Origin: Heliocidaris tuberculata
Lineage: Eukaryota > Echinodermata > Echinoidea > Camarodonta > Echinometridae
Length of the DNA: 64,000 nt
NCBI GenBank assembly: GCA_025618425.1
Contig: CM046832.1
Location: 22,311,917-22,375,916 of the forward strand
Reading direction: 5' to 3'
Part shown: one piece after another, positions 47,805-58,489 of the stretch
Layout: each line of letters begins with the position of its first letter
Position numbering within the stretch: the first letter of the stretch is position 1
Notes under the pieces: generated by a model
Database searches by the model: none
The model's input: the letters and a program-made list of their open reading frames with translations, nothing else
What the model was told of the DNA's origin: nothing
Position numbers and translations under genes: made by a program

Positions 47805-48950
47805 CTAGTAGGGTGTCTGGAGAAAAAAATTATTCCACCTATTTCAAAATAATATCAAATTTTCTTTCTGGATTTGAAAAAATAAGAACCATCAAACTGA
47901 CAGAAATATGATATTTCATGAAAAATTCCAGTGTATTACTGCAAAATAAGAGAATGAAATCAGACCATTTTTCAGCTTTTTCCTGCCATAGGCTATGTAG
48001 TTAAGAAATGGGCCACACACACATATGGGCCATTCTTTGTAAAGTGAAACTTTTTTTGACAAAAATGAAGTTCATTCTTGCTGTTTTTGAATAGTATATT
48101 CTTGAAGAGTAATGTCTAAAGTTACATGGAGCACATTTTCTTTTTTAATTTAAGACCCAATTATGCTAATTTGCATACAATTAAATTGGCATAAATTAAA
48201 GTAAAAAAAAACATCCCTTTTTCAAGTTGTATAATAGTTATCTCTCAGTATGAGCTTTAATAGGTGTTGCCAATATTTAGTGTAATCATACCCTTCCCAG
48301 GTCCTTATGCATAATTAAGTTGAAGGAAAAAGAAAATTTGTCTATGCATTATGTAATAATTCACATGCATAATTAAGTAATTCTGATGTCACACACGTGA
48401 CCCCAAAACATGAAAAGTTTATACTATTTGAAAAATACAATTTGGATAATCTATATTTTTCCTGTCATAAGCTAACTTGTATGTGTCCTCAGTCTCACCA
48501 AATATTATTCCAAATATGATTCTCGTTCTTTAAATATTGCCCAACTAACTTTGTCACACACGTGACCTGAGTGCAAATGGTCAAGTGCACATGTACTGGG
48601 CAAGTCATGTGTAGAGTCTTTTTCATCTATTATTGTTGAGTTTCTTGACCTCACTTTGTTTTCACTTTTTGTATTCTTCTTGCTTAATCCTCTGAATTGA
48701 TTGCATAACCCTATACAATTATGATCAAATTGTTTATCATATAATATATGTAATATAATTGGCCAATGGAAATGTGTTTCTGAAAATAGTTTATAAAACA
48801 AGCTGAAGATGAATATGCATGTATATCAGCATGAAAACTTTTATATTTGTACTTTCTTTACTCCGAACAGTAATAATGAGAAAATAGTAAATATCAATGA
48901 TTACAATGACAAAATAATAAGAATTAATAGTAAATAATACTATGTCTTGT
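47805..48950. other. Non-genic AT-rich stretch
   Basis: No exon or repeat end recognised. Confidence 0.4.
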
Positions 48951-48954
48951 TTGC

Positions 48955-49612
48955 CCAGGGTAGAACTATATTCTACAATTGGACGGACTAGTGTTGTGTA
49001 AGCTGTAGATTTAGTTTGTTTAGTACAAGATATTAGGTTTCTACGAATGAATCCATTTACTTTGTTAGCAGATGAAGTTATTTTAGAAATGTGTGCATCC
49101 CACTTCAAATCTTGAGAGATCTCTACTCCAAGATATGAGTGAGAGGGGGTTTCCTGTAATATGCTATCACCTAGAGTATACTTGGTTATCATGGGGGATC
49201 TAGATGCAGCGATTCTAAGAACATAACATTTCTGTGGATTGAGTTGCATCTGCCATGTAATTTACCCATGCAGAAAGTCTGTCCAAGTCGTCCTGTAGTT
49301 TAGTAGCGTCGAGTTGTGTCCTGATGTCAGAGTACATAACACAGTCGTCCGCGTATAGTCGTACAGTTGAAGATAAGTCGTCTGGTAGGTCGTTTACGTA
49401 GATTAAAAATAGTAAAGGTCCGAGCACTGTGCCTTGCGGAATGCCTGACTGCACCCTTACCCACTGTGAGTGTTCACCCCCCAATACTACCTGTTGGTAC
49501 CTATCCTGTAGAAAAGATGAGATCCACTTGTTGGTTCTCCCATTGATTCCATACTGTTTGAGTCTGAGAAGACGACGATGGTGGGGCACAGTGTCGAACG
49601 CTCTAAATGATC
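48955..49612 (-). pseudogene. Truncated, frameshifted LINE reverse transcriptase
   Basis: The minus strand encodes RT motifs in order: AFDTV (motif A), SGIPQGTVLGPLLFLIYVND (motif B), then RLYADDC (motif C, catalytic YADD). After a single-base frameshift near 49240, it continues WQMQLNPQKC, SYLGVEI, W..HI and LVRPIVEYSS. This is the palm-thumb part of a non-LTR retrotransposon RT of the Jockey/CR1/L2 type; the exact clade is unresolved. The endonuclease, the N-terminal RT fingers and the 3' end are missing. An in-frame stop precedes AFDTV, and the reading ends after STLGK where unrelated sequence begins. A dead fragment. Confidence 0.9.
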
Positions 49613-49663
49613 ATGTCAGTCTGTGTCACTCTACTCTAGTAGTGTCTCTAGTACTAGATCTAT

Positions 49664-49796
49664 GAATGATCTAGAATGGAAAAGCTTGCTAATACACACA
49701 AAACCTATTGAAGCCTATTCACATGTAAAAGCAGCTAATTTTAAGCTATTGTGGAGTACAAGGTTATCTTCAGACAAGCTTGTACATGTTTAAGTG
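49664..49796 (+). mobile_element. CACTYATA MITE copy F (3' half)
   Basis: Matches the family from GAATGGAAAAGC to ACATGTTTAAGTG. It is immediately followed by TCCATGACC and the next copy's target duplication. Confidence 0.75.
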
Positions 49797-50919
49797 TCCA
49801 TGACCGATGACTGACCCACTCATACAGTAGGGGAGCAGAGACAAAATCGCAGGTTCCTGCGTATTCGCAGGTACCTGCATATATGCAGGCGATTTTAGAG
49901 GTTTTGTGCTCTAAAAACCTGCGAATTCGCAGGTTGCGTTCCGATTGCAGCCTCTTGCGGCCAGGCGTTTCATCAGAGGTTTCCAAAAATGGCACCATCG
50001 GAAGGAGCGTCTAACGTTGCCTTAGAGCCGAAATTTAAAGAAAATTCTGGTGTTGTTTCTTTTAAATCGCCGATAAGTGAAAAATGCGTAATCGATCGAA
50101 AATCGTCATCGTAATGCAAGCGCAGTCAAGTGACCACGAGCATGTGATACCCAAAAGGCCAAAACCTGCGAATTCGCAGGTAGAGGTCATGGGGGGAATG
50201 TTATTGCCAGCCAGCGCTCAGACTGCAATAACATTCCCCCCATGAGCTCTACCTGCGAATTCGCAGGTTTTGGGTATCACGGTGCTCGTGGTCACTTGAC
50301 TGTGCTTGCATTACGATGACGTAATTTTCGCCTGCATATATGCAGGTACCTGCGAATACGCAGGAACTAGGGGTAGGAGTTTCGGGTATTTTTTCAATTC
50401 GGGAACCCAACTATTTTTCGGGCGGGTTCCCGGTTACCCGAAAATGATATAACACGAATTACAAGCCAATATTTACCCCTAAGAAGCTACAAACACTTTG
50501 GGAAAACTCCTTTGTGTTTGGCAACTGAAATGAACCATTCGAGGAAAAAAACAAAAACAAAAACAACAACAACAACAACAAAACAGGCGGAGGAAATCGC
50601 GTGGGCGCAAGACAGGATAGGCATAAGCCGCCTAAATCTAATCTGTAGAAATTGTCTACCGTCTAATCATGCCAGCGCGCCAGCGCCTTAGGTAAGTTAG
50701 GTAGTCACGCGCGGTCAACAGTCCCTCGCACATGTTTATCCAAAATACATGAATGTACATGTACTTATAAAAAAGGAAGGGGAATACAAAGAAATCTTAT
50801 GAAGAAAAACTCGTTTGAGACGATGATCATGATGATTCTTAATAATTTTGTACGGGCAGCTCTTGGGAATTTTGACATCGTGATCGTAGAGATCGAGTCA
50901 CTTACTCACTTTGTAGTTC

Positions 50920-51190
50920 ATCATATCATTATCATATCATTATCATATCATTATCATATCATCACCATACCATCATCATGATTTCATATCGTCATTAATT
51001 CACATAATCATCAATTCATCATGACCAACCACATAGCACCATTGATATCATCATCGATCATCATAATCATCAAAGACATCATCATCATATCATCATTATC
51101 AAGATAATAACATCATCAAAACAATTATCTTCATCAGACATCAAATATCATCATTCATCTAACTCATCATTCATCAAACAAAATCATCAA
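50920..51190. repeat. CAT/ATC-rich degenerate simple repeat
   Basis: Repeated ATCATTATCAT words, breaking down into CATCA units. Confidence 0.8.
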
Positions 51191-52011
51191 GCCAACATTT
51201 TCTTCTCTGTCCGACTGCAACTTCATCCTTTAACACACACATGCGGTTCCCTTTTGAAATTCGATCTGTTTATACATTTGTTTTAGCGCCTTTCCGCCCA
51301 ATGCCGCCGCGGTATATGAAAGGAAAAAAGAAAAAAGAAAAAAGAAAAAAAAAAAGGCGCATACCTTCATTGGCTGGCTGGCATATGACTTGTCATGACT
51401 TGTTATTAACGGACCGCTCATGAAATGACGTCACAAGCCCAATTTTATGAATGAAAATGTTAATCGCGCGCACTGAAGACATCCTTTGCTTCTCACAGCC
51501 TTGCTTTTCACTTTCGCATGAACAATGAAGGATATTATTTTGGATATATCGTTCATGTACTCTTAATCTGATTTTAGTAATTGGTAACTTCTTTGCTAAA
51601 GTTTCAGGATATTGTGACAGTGTCAGATCATGATCGTCGATGTTAAAAATACCTGTTTAATAGTGTACGAGTTGTGAGATGCCACGTGCGAGTGTGGAGC
51701 GACTGTTGAATATGCATGAGTTTGTAAACTTTACGCCCATTAATCGCTCATAGACTTATCGTTCACTGCAAAGAAGGGGGAAGGGCACTATTAAATGCAA
51801 ATTATGTCATGGGTTCAATGAACCAATGAGCAGTCTCCAAATAGCGGCAGTGAGCTTTGCTCTCTGTGTATACGAATGTGTAAGGTTATGTTTCACAGTG
51901 AGTTGAACGAATCAAAAGCGCATCACTGCAATGGTGCGCTAGAGTGCTACATGGATTTTTTTTACATGTAAATAGTAAATGGCTGTTCGACGTTCATCTA
52001 CCGCCTTGTCG

Positions 52012-52344
52012 CACTTATACATGTAAAAGCTTATCTGAAGATAACCTTGTACTCAGACTAGCTCTTTTATGGGTGAATAGGCTTCAATAGCTATTGTGTG
52101 TATCAGCAGGCCCTTTTCCAGGCTAGATCATTCATACAGGAGAGGAAAATAATTATTTAAAATTTCACTTTCAATTCTGAATCCCCTAATTTGTGGCACA
52201 GTAAGAGTGGAAGAGTCAATGAATCAGGTAATCTAGCAAATTTAAGAAAATTAAATCTTGCTTAGAGCAATTTTGTTGTCTGTTTGGGACTGCTGCAACA
52301 GTGAATGTTGGACACAGTCCCACATAGGCAAGGGCCTATGAGTG
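52012..52344 (-). mobile_element. CACTYATA MITE copy H, perfect 9-bp target duplication
   Basis: CACTTATACATGTAAAAGC to GGGCCTATGAGTG, 333 bp, with GCCTTGTCG exactly repeated at 52003-52011 and 52345-52353. It is inverted relative to copy G, which encloses it two nesting levels up. Confidence 0.92.
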
Positions 52345-53104
52345 GCCTTGTCGTCTACATACAGAAGTGATAATTAAATACTCATTTTCGGGTATCGGTT
52401 ATCTAATATTTTGACCCCGGTCCCAGCCCTAGCACTTAGCAGGAACCTGCGATTGTCTCTGCTCCCCTACTGTCATACTAGGACCTTGCCTATGTGGGAA
52501 TGTGTCCAACATTCACTGTTGCAGCAGTCACAAACAGACACCAAAATTGCTCTAATTTCATTAAATTTGCTGGATTACCTGATGCAGGGACTCTTCATTT
52601 ATTTGTTATTTTGGGGATTCAGAATTGAAATTGAAAATGAAATTTTAAATAATTATTTTCCTGTCATGTAATAATTGTCTAGATTGGAAAAAGGCCTGCT
52701 GATACACACAAAAGCTATTGAAGCTTATTCACCCTTAAAAGCTAGTCTGGATTAGGTTATCTTCAGATAAGCTTGTACATGTATAAGTGTAACTGACCAT
52801 GCCATCCTCCAGGGTTACACATGCCACCTTTTCATTAAATACTAGTTTGGAGAGGTACGCAAAAATAAATGTGTGGGACAAGTCACAAACACAGTACTGC
52901 CACCACTACTAGACTCTACTCAAATTCAAAGACATGCCAACGGACATTTATTGGCAGTTATCCTGGTTATAACACTCTAGCACTGATATGAAAATATAGA
53001 GAGCATAAGAATTAAAAAAAAAAATAGATTTCACTGTCATCCTTACTAGTTAATCTTCAGTAGAATCCGCCGCAAATCAATCAATTATGCAAATAACGCC
53101 AACT

Positions 53105-53230
53105 GGTAGCGCATGCGCAGCGCTACGCGCGCTAGCGCTAAGCTAGCTAGCTAGCTAGCTAGCTCAGCTATACGCGTACGCTAGGCTATAGCGCTCGCGC
53201 CGCGCTCTAGCTCTAGCTCTCGATAGATAT
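53105..53230. repeat. CpG- and AGCT-rich palindromic tract
   Basis: GCGCATGCGCAGCGCTACGC, then tandem AGCT/GCTA units (53141-53164), then GCGCTCGCGCCGCGCTCTAG. It is a sharp GC island in AT-rich DNA with alternating purine-pyrimidine steps. Confidence 0.8.
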
Positions 53231-54009
53231 ATGCATCGACCGTATACCCATATCCATCGCATCATGATCGAATATATCACGCGACCAGCCAGCTCATGCT
53301 CATGCAGTCCAATCAACACGCTTATACGCTTATACGCTTCAGCTCCGCCTGCTTTCTTATTTTCTGATATACTCTCGACTCCACCCACCGTCTTTAGGAG
53401 TTCTGTGCCACTGCCACCCAGCAGCCACTTTCCCGTTTGTCTGCTTTAATTCACTTTTCAATGATTTTTTTTTTCACAGACCCTCACTTGAATCCCCCTT
53501 CTAAATTAGTGCTATAAACAAAACTAAAAAAAAAATCTATTTTTATTAATGCCTATACACAGTTATATAACAACAAAATTATTCACACCCCTTGCAATTT
53601 TGAATGAAAGGCGGACTTTGGCTGATGATTGTGGTTTAACCCCATTTTAAAAGAAATGATAATATATCAATTCCCTGTCATTTTAGAAGTATTCGTACCC
53701 TATTGTGGGCATGGTATTGAGGCATTAATTTAATTTTCTTGAAAATGCACATTTTTCGCACATTCCTAATAATCTGTACCCGGGGTCTGTACATGTTTTG
53801 CAACTAATCATTGATGTCTGAATAGTGGACAAGCCATCTATCGTAAACAAAAAAGGTGAATATATAAAATACCCCTGAACCATCAAATTTTGTAAATTGT
53901 CTTGTGTAATTATTCTTAAGATTGTTTGTGGCATGCTCAAGAAACATAGGACAAACCAGTTTTTACAAAACAAAATTGAAACAAATTCCGCAAAGCTTGG
54001 TAAAGGTTT

Positions 54010-54114
54010 GACCGAAAATGCGGTCTCTCGTTCGTTAGCCTCTTATTTGGGTAGGGTCGGCTCCTCACCCTACCCAATTAAGAGGCTAACGAACAAGAGA
54101 CATAATTTTCGGTC
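54010..54114. mobile_element. Short GACCGAAAAT hairpin element
   Basis: GACCGAAAAT and GAGAC...TTCGTTAGCCTCTTA are inverted at the right (TAAGAGGCTAACGAA, ATTTTCGGTC), with GGGTAGGG/CCCTACCC at the centre. It resembles the ends of the 47251-47794 element with the interior deleted. Confidence 0.75.
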
Positions 54115-57100
54115 CATAGGTAAGGGTATGAAATTATTAACTTAACTGTATGATATACTCACCAAATGAATCATCACCTTTTTGATCTATGCCGGCCTGT
54201 TTTTCTGCAACCTGTATGCTAAACCTCGCCTTATAAAAAGAGAAATACTCAAAAATCATCTTGTGCCACTTGTGACATCATTGCCAGCTAAAATTTAAGC
54301 ACAATGAACAAGATTATATATAGCACTATAGCACGGGTTTTCACACAATGCATTCATGTATACCACATCACAATCTTTCTCTCTATAAAATCCTGGAACA
54401 TGCCTGACATGTCACATAGCAATTATACTATTATATTTTAAAAGGTTGGGAGGCTAGAAAGAGATAATAATAAAGGAAATACAGGACAAAGAAAGAGAGA
54501 AAGAGAGACTGAGAAAGAGAATGTAGGATGCGCCTCAATAATCAAAACAAAAATTACAGTATACAAAAATAATTATCACTGCGAGACAACAAAGAGTCCT
54601 CATGTATTGCCGGATTGTATAGGCATAATTATTTTTTTGAGGCACTCCAATCAACGGTATCAGGTGTCCCCAAGGGAAAGCCCTTTTTGTTTTACACGTT
54701 GGCAAATGCTCAAAAAAGGTTATCAGTCATGTATTGTCCATGCAATTTTGCAAATGACATTCATTGAGGCGTATCTCATAATTATAAGTGGCAGAACGGG
54801 GGGGGGGGGGGGTACAATGCCCCTAATTTCCAGAATTGTCACTTTAATGTTAAATACTAAACTGTTCAGTCCATTCTAAATATAATGCAAAGTGCCCTTT
54901 TACTTCCATATATTGACCACTCTTAATAACTATGAAGTGTCCTTTTTATAATTTGCACATTCAACTAACAAAAAGTGCAATTTTACTGTTAAATATTTGT
55001 ACGTCTTAAAATAAGTTCCGAATTCTCCTTCAATTTTTTGTTTGTTTATAAATATCACACAATTTAACAAATTATTTGCCCCTTTAAAAAAGCTTGCTCT
55101 CTGTAATCGCTTGTACTTTTATCCAATTTTCAATTAAACACATCATGTCAAAGATGTTGAAATACAATTAAGTTGAACCAAAATGACAATAGCTAAACGC
55201 CCTGAACACATTGGGAGGGGATTTGATTGCAACAATTTTTATAGGGCAATAATTATTTAAAACATCGCTTACAATGATACACATACTTTATTGAGAAAAC
55301 GATTAATAAAACACATCTTCAAATTTACTTTTAATAAAATTCCATAAACATACAATATCAAAGTAGTCACGCTACCGCAAAATTATATGATGCTGAGGAT
55401 TATAATATTGAAGTTCTTATTGGACTATACACGAGAAATAATTATTAAAGATGTTTCATAAATCCAGGGCGGATCCATGATTGAAAAGGGGACGGTTCAG
55501 AAAAAATACCCAATTACGGGGCATTTTTTGTTGTTGTTGTGTACTTCAGGTATGCCAGAAAGGTTTCAGGGAGATGGGGGGGGGGGGGGGGGTCGATTTT
55601 ATGTCGATTTTATAAGGTAGGGATGGCCGGTAATGTTACCCCCCCCCCCCTCTTCACACACACAAGCACCCTCCCGTACAGGGCGAAATGAATATGATAA
55701 AGTAAATGTAAATGAAATAATATTAATTTTGCAAAGTAAAAACAATTGATGAATTACTAACAGAAGCCATAGAAGCCTAATGATTTACACTGCCGTTCCT
55801 TAAATCAACAATGATTATAAAATGTGTTTGTAGAGTGCAATAAAAGAAATTATGCGTATCATAGGAAATAATCCAAAATTAAAAACAAACAGGTTTCAAC
55901 TTGTTTATTATATTTAGTACTCAAATATTTTGAATTTGAACACGTTTACGCTTTAACATCTGTCCAGGTCGTCGAGAATAATTAATGAATTATTAGATGC
56001 TTGTACAAATACTTCATACTATTAAAAGCCTACCTTTAATTTGCTCAATCGACGGACACTCCAGATGGCATCAACTCCAAAACTCTCTCGGCCTTTAGGC
56101 TATATCAAGAAAGTGTAATATCGGTTAGTACGGTGTAAAAGTTTGTCAAAGTGAGGAAGTAGGGCATTAAAAGGAACGGGGGATGATTTTAGGAAAATGT
56201 AAAGCGAAAGTTTATGAAACAATCGCAAATCGCGACATTTATCTTTAACAATTACGATGCATACAAATGGAAAACTAAACATAATATCTTAATCGTGCAC
56301 ATCTACAGTGTAACACAAGAGGAAGCAAAGATATGAAAACATGATTTCGACTCTTTTCGTTGATGTTGGCAGTTATAGGTAATACAGTAGTTCATAGTGT
56401 TTTCTTAAGAAACAAAAATTATTACCATCATCATGGTAACAATGAATGTTTATGATTTGACTTTTATCTTTATATTGGTAATTCCGTCATTTTCATCAGA
56501 ATAGAAATATTCTTTTGTATCTCATGCATGCAGAACCGGCAATCCCAGGAAGCTCCCCGTGGACATCTTTCAAGGAAACCCCCCCCCCCCTCCGGAAAAT
56601 TAGAAAATTTGCAAAAAAAATAAGTAATTGTAAATATAATGACGTAATTGCATTCGTTGGCTGCATGTATAATACTTTGAAGATACAAAATTCCAGTATA
56701 ACAAGATGACAAATCTTCTTGCTCTTCCATATGTACAGCTGCGAATCAACGTGCATGGTTTGCATGTTTGTCCACAAGTGTAAATATTGAATGAAATAAT
56801 TTGAGTTAAGATCAATAATTGAAATGACGCAGTTGAATAAACCAATCAAGGGAATCTTCCACCCCATAATATTATATAAACCGAGATATTGGTCACCATA
56901 TCCTCATTATCCATACGCAGCCATAGTAATTTTGATCTCCAGCTTCCAGTACAGTATATTTTTGTAAGTATATAAGTAAATATACACATTACAGATTTTG
57001 ATTATTCCTAAGTGCGGCTTGCGACATCTATTTTGGGGTTTGTAATGGAATTTTTACACGATCTTATCACAATTGTATTTGTGTTCTTATCGTATAAAAG

Positions 57101-57119
57101 AAAAAAGAAAATCATGAAC

Positions 57120-57129
57120 TATATATAAA
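57120..57129 (+). promoter_or_regulatory. Candidate TATA box upstream of the acidic repeat gene
   Basis: TATATATAAA lies about 160 bases before the exon acceptor at 57280. It would place transcription start near 57150, but the intervening 5' exon and donor are not clear. Confidence 0.3.
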
Positions 57130-57288
57130 CACCTGCATATTTTTAGTGAAATGTGATTGTTTTCTGTTTTGGATATAGCTTCCTCAAAAATGACGTTGGT
57201 CATAAAATCTATAAAAAATTAATTGTATGAACTGACAAATTCTAGAATCATCTTGCATGAATCCTTTTCATTCTTTGCAGTAGTAACC

Positions 57289-57735
57289 ATGAAGAAAGCA
57301 GTACTCTTCTTCGTGTTGCTGGGCTTGACATGCCTGCTGATCAACACAGTGATAGCTGACAGCGATGAAGATGACAGTAGTGCCAGCCGCAAACGTCGAT
57401 CCGATTCCGATGAATCCGAAGACGAAGCCCGTAAACGGCGATCCGATTCCGATGAGTCTGATGATGATGATGATGATGATGAATCCGAGGACGAAGCCCG
57501 TAAACGGCGATCCGATTCCGATGAGTCTGATGATGATGATGATGATGATGAATCCGAGGACGAAGCCCGTAAACGTCGATCCGATTCCGATGAGTCCGAT
57601 GATGATGAAGATGATGATGAATCCGAGGACGAAGCCCGTAAACGTCGATCCGATTCCGATGAGTCCGATGATGATGATGATGATGATGAATCCGAGGACG
57701 AAGCCCGTAAACGTCGATCCGATTCCGATGAGTCC

Positions 57736-57777
<42 letters not shown>

Positions 57778-57855
57778 TCCGAGGACGAAGACCGTAAACG
57801 TCGATCTGATTCCGATGAGTCCGATGAGTCCGATGATGATGAATCCGAAGACGCA

Positions 57856-57888
<33 letters not shown>

Positions 57889-57957
57889 GAAGAAGAAGAA
57901 GAAGAAGAAGAAGAAGAAGAAGACGTGGAAGAGGAAGTGATAGACATTGCAGTGTAG
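57289..57957 (+). CDS. Secreted acidic Ser/Asp/Glu repeat protein with seven RKRR sites
   Basis: 222 residues. Residues 1-23 (MKKAVLFFVLLGLTCLLINT plus VIA) form a signal peptide, likely cut before Asp24. RKRR occurs at 34, 48, 71, 94, 117, 140 and 169. Between them lie SDSDESDDDDDDDESEDEA-type units of mostly 23 residues, one of 29. The C-terminus has 10 Asp, 12 Glu and DVEEEVIDIAV. RKRR fits furin-type cleavage, so the precursor may yield several nearly identical acidic peptides; alternatively the basic patches are structural. Each unit has S-D-E, matching the S-x-E rule of FAM20C secretory kinases. Unit differences are mostly synonymous (CGG/CGT, TCT/TCC), which suggests selection on the protein. 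The start at 57289 is preferred over an in-frame ATG at 57223: TTCTTTGCAG ends at 57280 as a strong acceptor, the context AACCATG is good and the signal peptide begins here. A biomineral-binding or calcium-binding role is a guess. Confidence 0.75.
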
Positions 57958-58335
57958 GATTATGTGCTCCAGTTTTCGTTCCACTCTAATTTCTGATTAA
58001 CTTGGTTATTACATGCATTACAATTTTCAACCCAACCGCAGTAAAAATTCAGCATAACATTTGGTCACGCTTATCCTTTATATGAAAAAAAAATTGAAAG
58101 CCGATTGGGATCCATAACCATGCAGCAGCAGAAAATACTACAAAACTCTTATAGATTTTGAAAAGTAAACCCATGCAGAGAGGAAGTTAGAATGAACGTG
58201 GACAGACTCTTGTCTTACAAGGAGAAGGAGGCAAGGATCCCGCGAGAAGACAGCTTAATATGAGATGAGGACAGGTGAAGGCTAGTTAATCATCTCAAGC
58301 TTCACATCACATTACATTACATCAAGCTTCTTCAT

Positions 58336-58341
58336 AATAAA
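58336..58341 (+). promoter_or_regulatory. Candidate polyadenylation signal of the acidic repeat gene
   Basis: AATAAA 379 bases after the stop codon, just before the purine-rich minisatellite. Plausible 3' UTR end. Confidence 0.4.
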
Positions 58342-58489
58342 CACATCCACTGCGACGAGACTATGCATGTATAGGTCTACTCTTATTGCTTGGTTTTATA
58401 CAAATTGAACAATATTGTTGCCGAGTGCGAGAATGAGCAAGATTGCAATGAAGAAGAGAAAGATAGAAGAGTGTGTCTGTACACTGACA

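Larger units (their letters stand above)
50368..52438. mobile_element. hAT-like element nested in the foldback, 8-bp duplication GCAGGAAC
   Basis: GCAGGAAC lies on both sides (50360-50367, 52439-52446). The foldback's own left arm gives the uninterrupted sequence with one copy. Ends TAGGGGTAGGAGTTTCGGG and CCCCGGTCCCAGCCCTA are loosely inverted. The 2.07-kb interior has no transposase. It holds a CAT-rich tract (50920-51190), an AAAAAAG tract near 51325 and copy H of the CACTYATA MITE. Confidence 0.75.
49825..52472. mobile_element. CAGTAGGGGAGCAG foldback element inserted in copy G
   Basis: Ends CAGTAGGGGAGCAGAGACAA and TTGTCTCTGCTCCCCTACTG are exact inverses. TCATA is duplicated on both sides (CAT if the terminal A/T is counted as element). 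Without its own insertion it is about 570 bp, a large imperfect palindrome centred near 50211. The arms carry repeated palindromic words such as ACCTGCGAATTCGCAGGT and CTGCATATATGCAG. Superfamily undetermined. Confidence 0.8.
49817..52789 (+). mobile_element. CACTYATA MITE copy G, split by a nested insertion
   Basis: The first 8 bases, CACTCATA (49817-49824), are followed by a 2.65-kb insertion. The copy then resumes at 52473 with TCATACTAGGACCTTGCC and runs to GTATAAGTG. TGACTGACC (49808-49816) and TAACTGACC (52790-52798) form an 8-of-9 target duplication, confirming that both pieces are one element. Confidence 0.8.
52800..57118. other. Mostly non-genic stretch
   Basis: Holds the GC-rich tract at 53105-53230, the hairpin at 54010-54114, G runs at about 54790-54810 and 55578-55592, and hAT-like fragments near 55464 (CAGGGCGGATCC). 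No exon is supported. Confidence 0.4.

Noticed and set aside
53231..53449. Open frames on both strands near the CpG island
   Set aside because: No motif; GC-rich sequence lowers stop frequency. Could be promoter DNA but not shown to be coding.
57219..57947. Antisense and alternative frames of the acidic repeat gene (Ser, Ile or Met-Asn rich)
   Set aside because: GAT/ATC repeats leave all frames open. Only the plus frame has a signal peptide and synonymous repeat variation.
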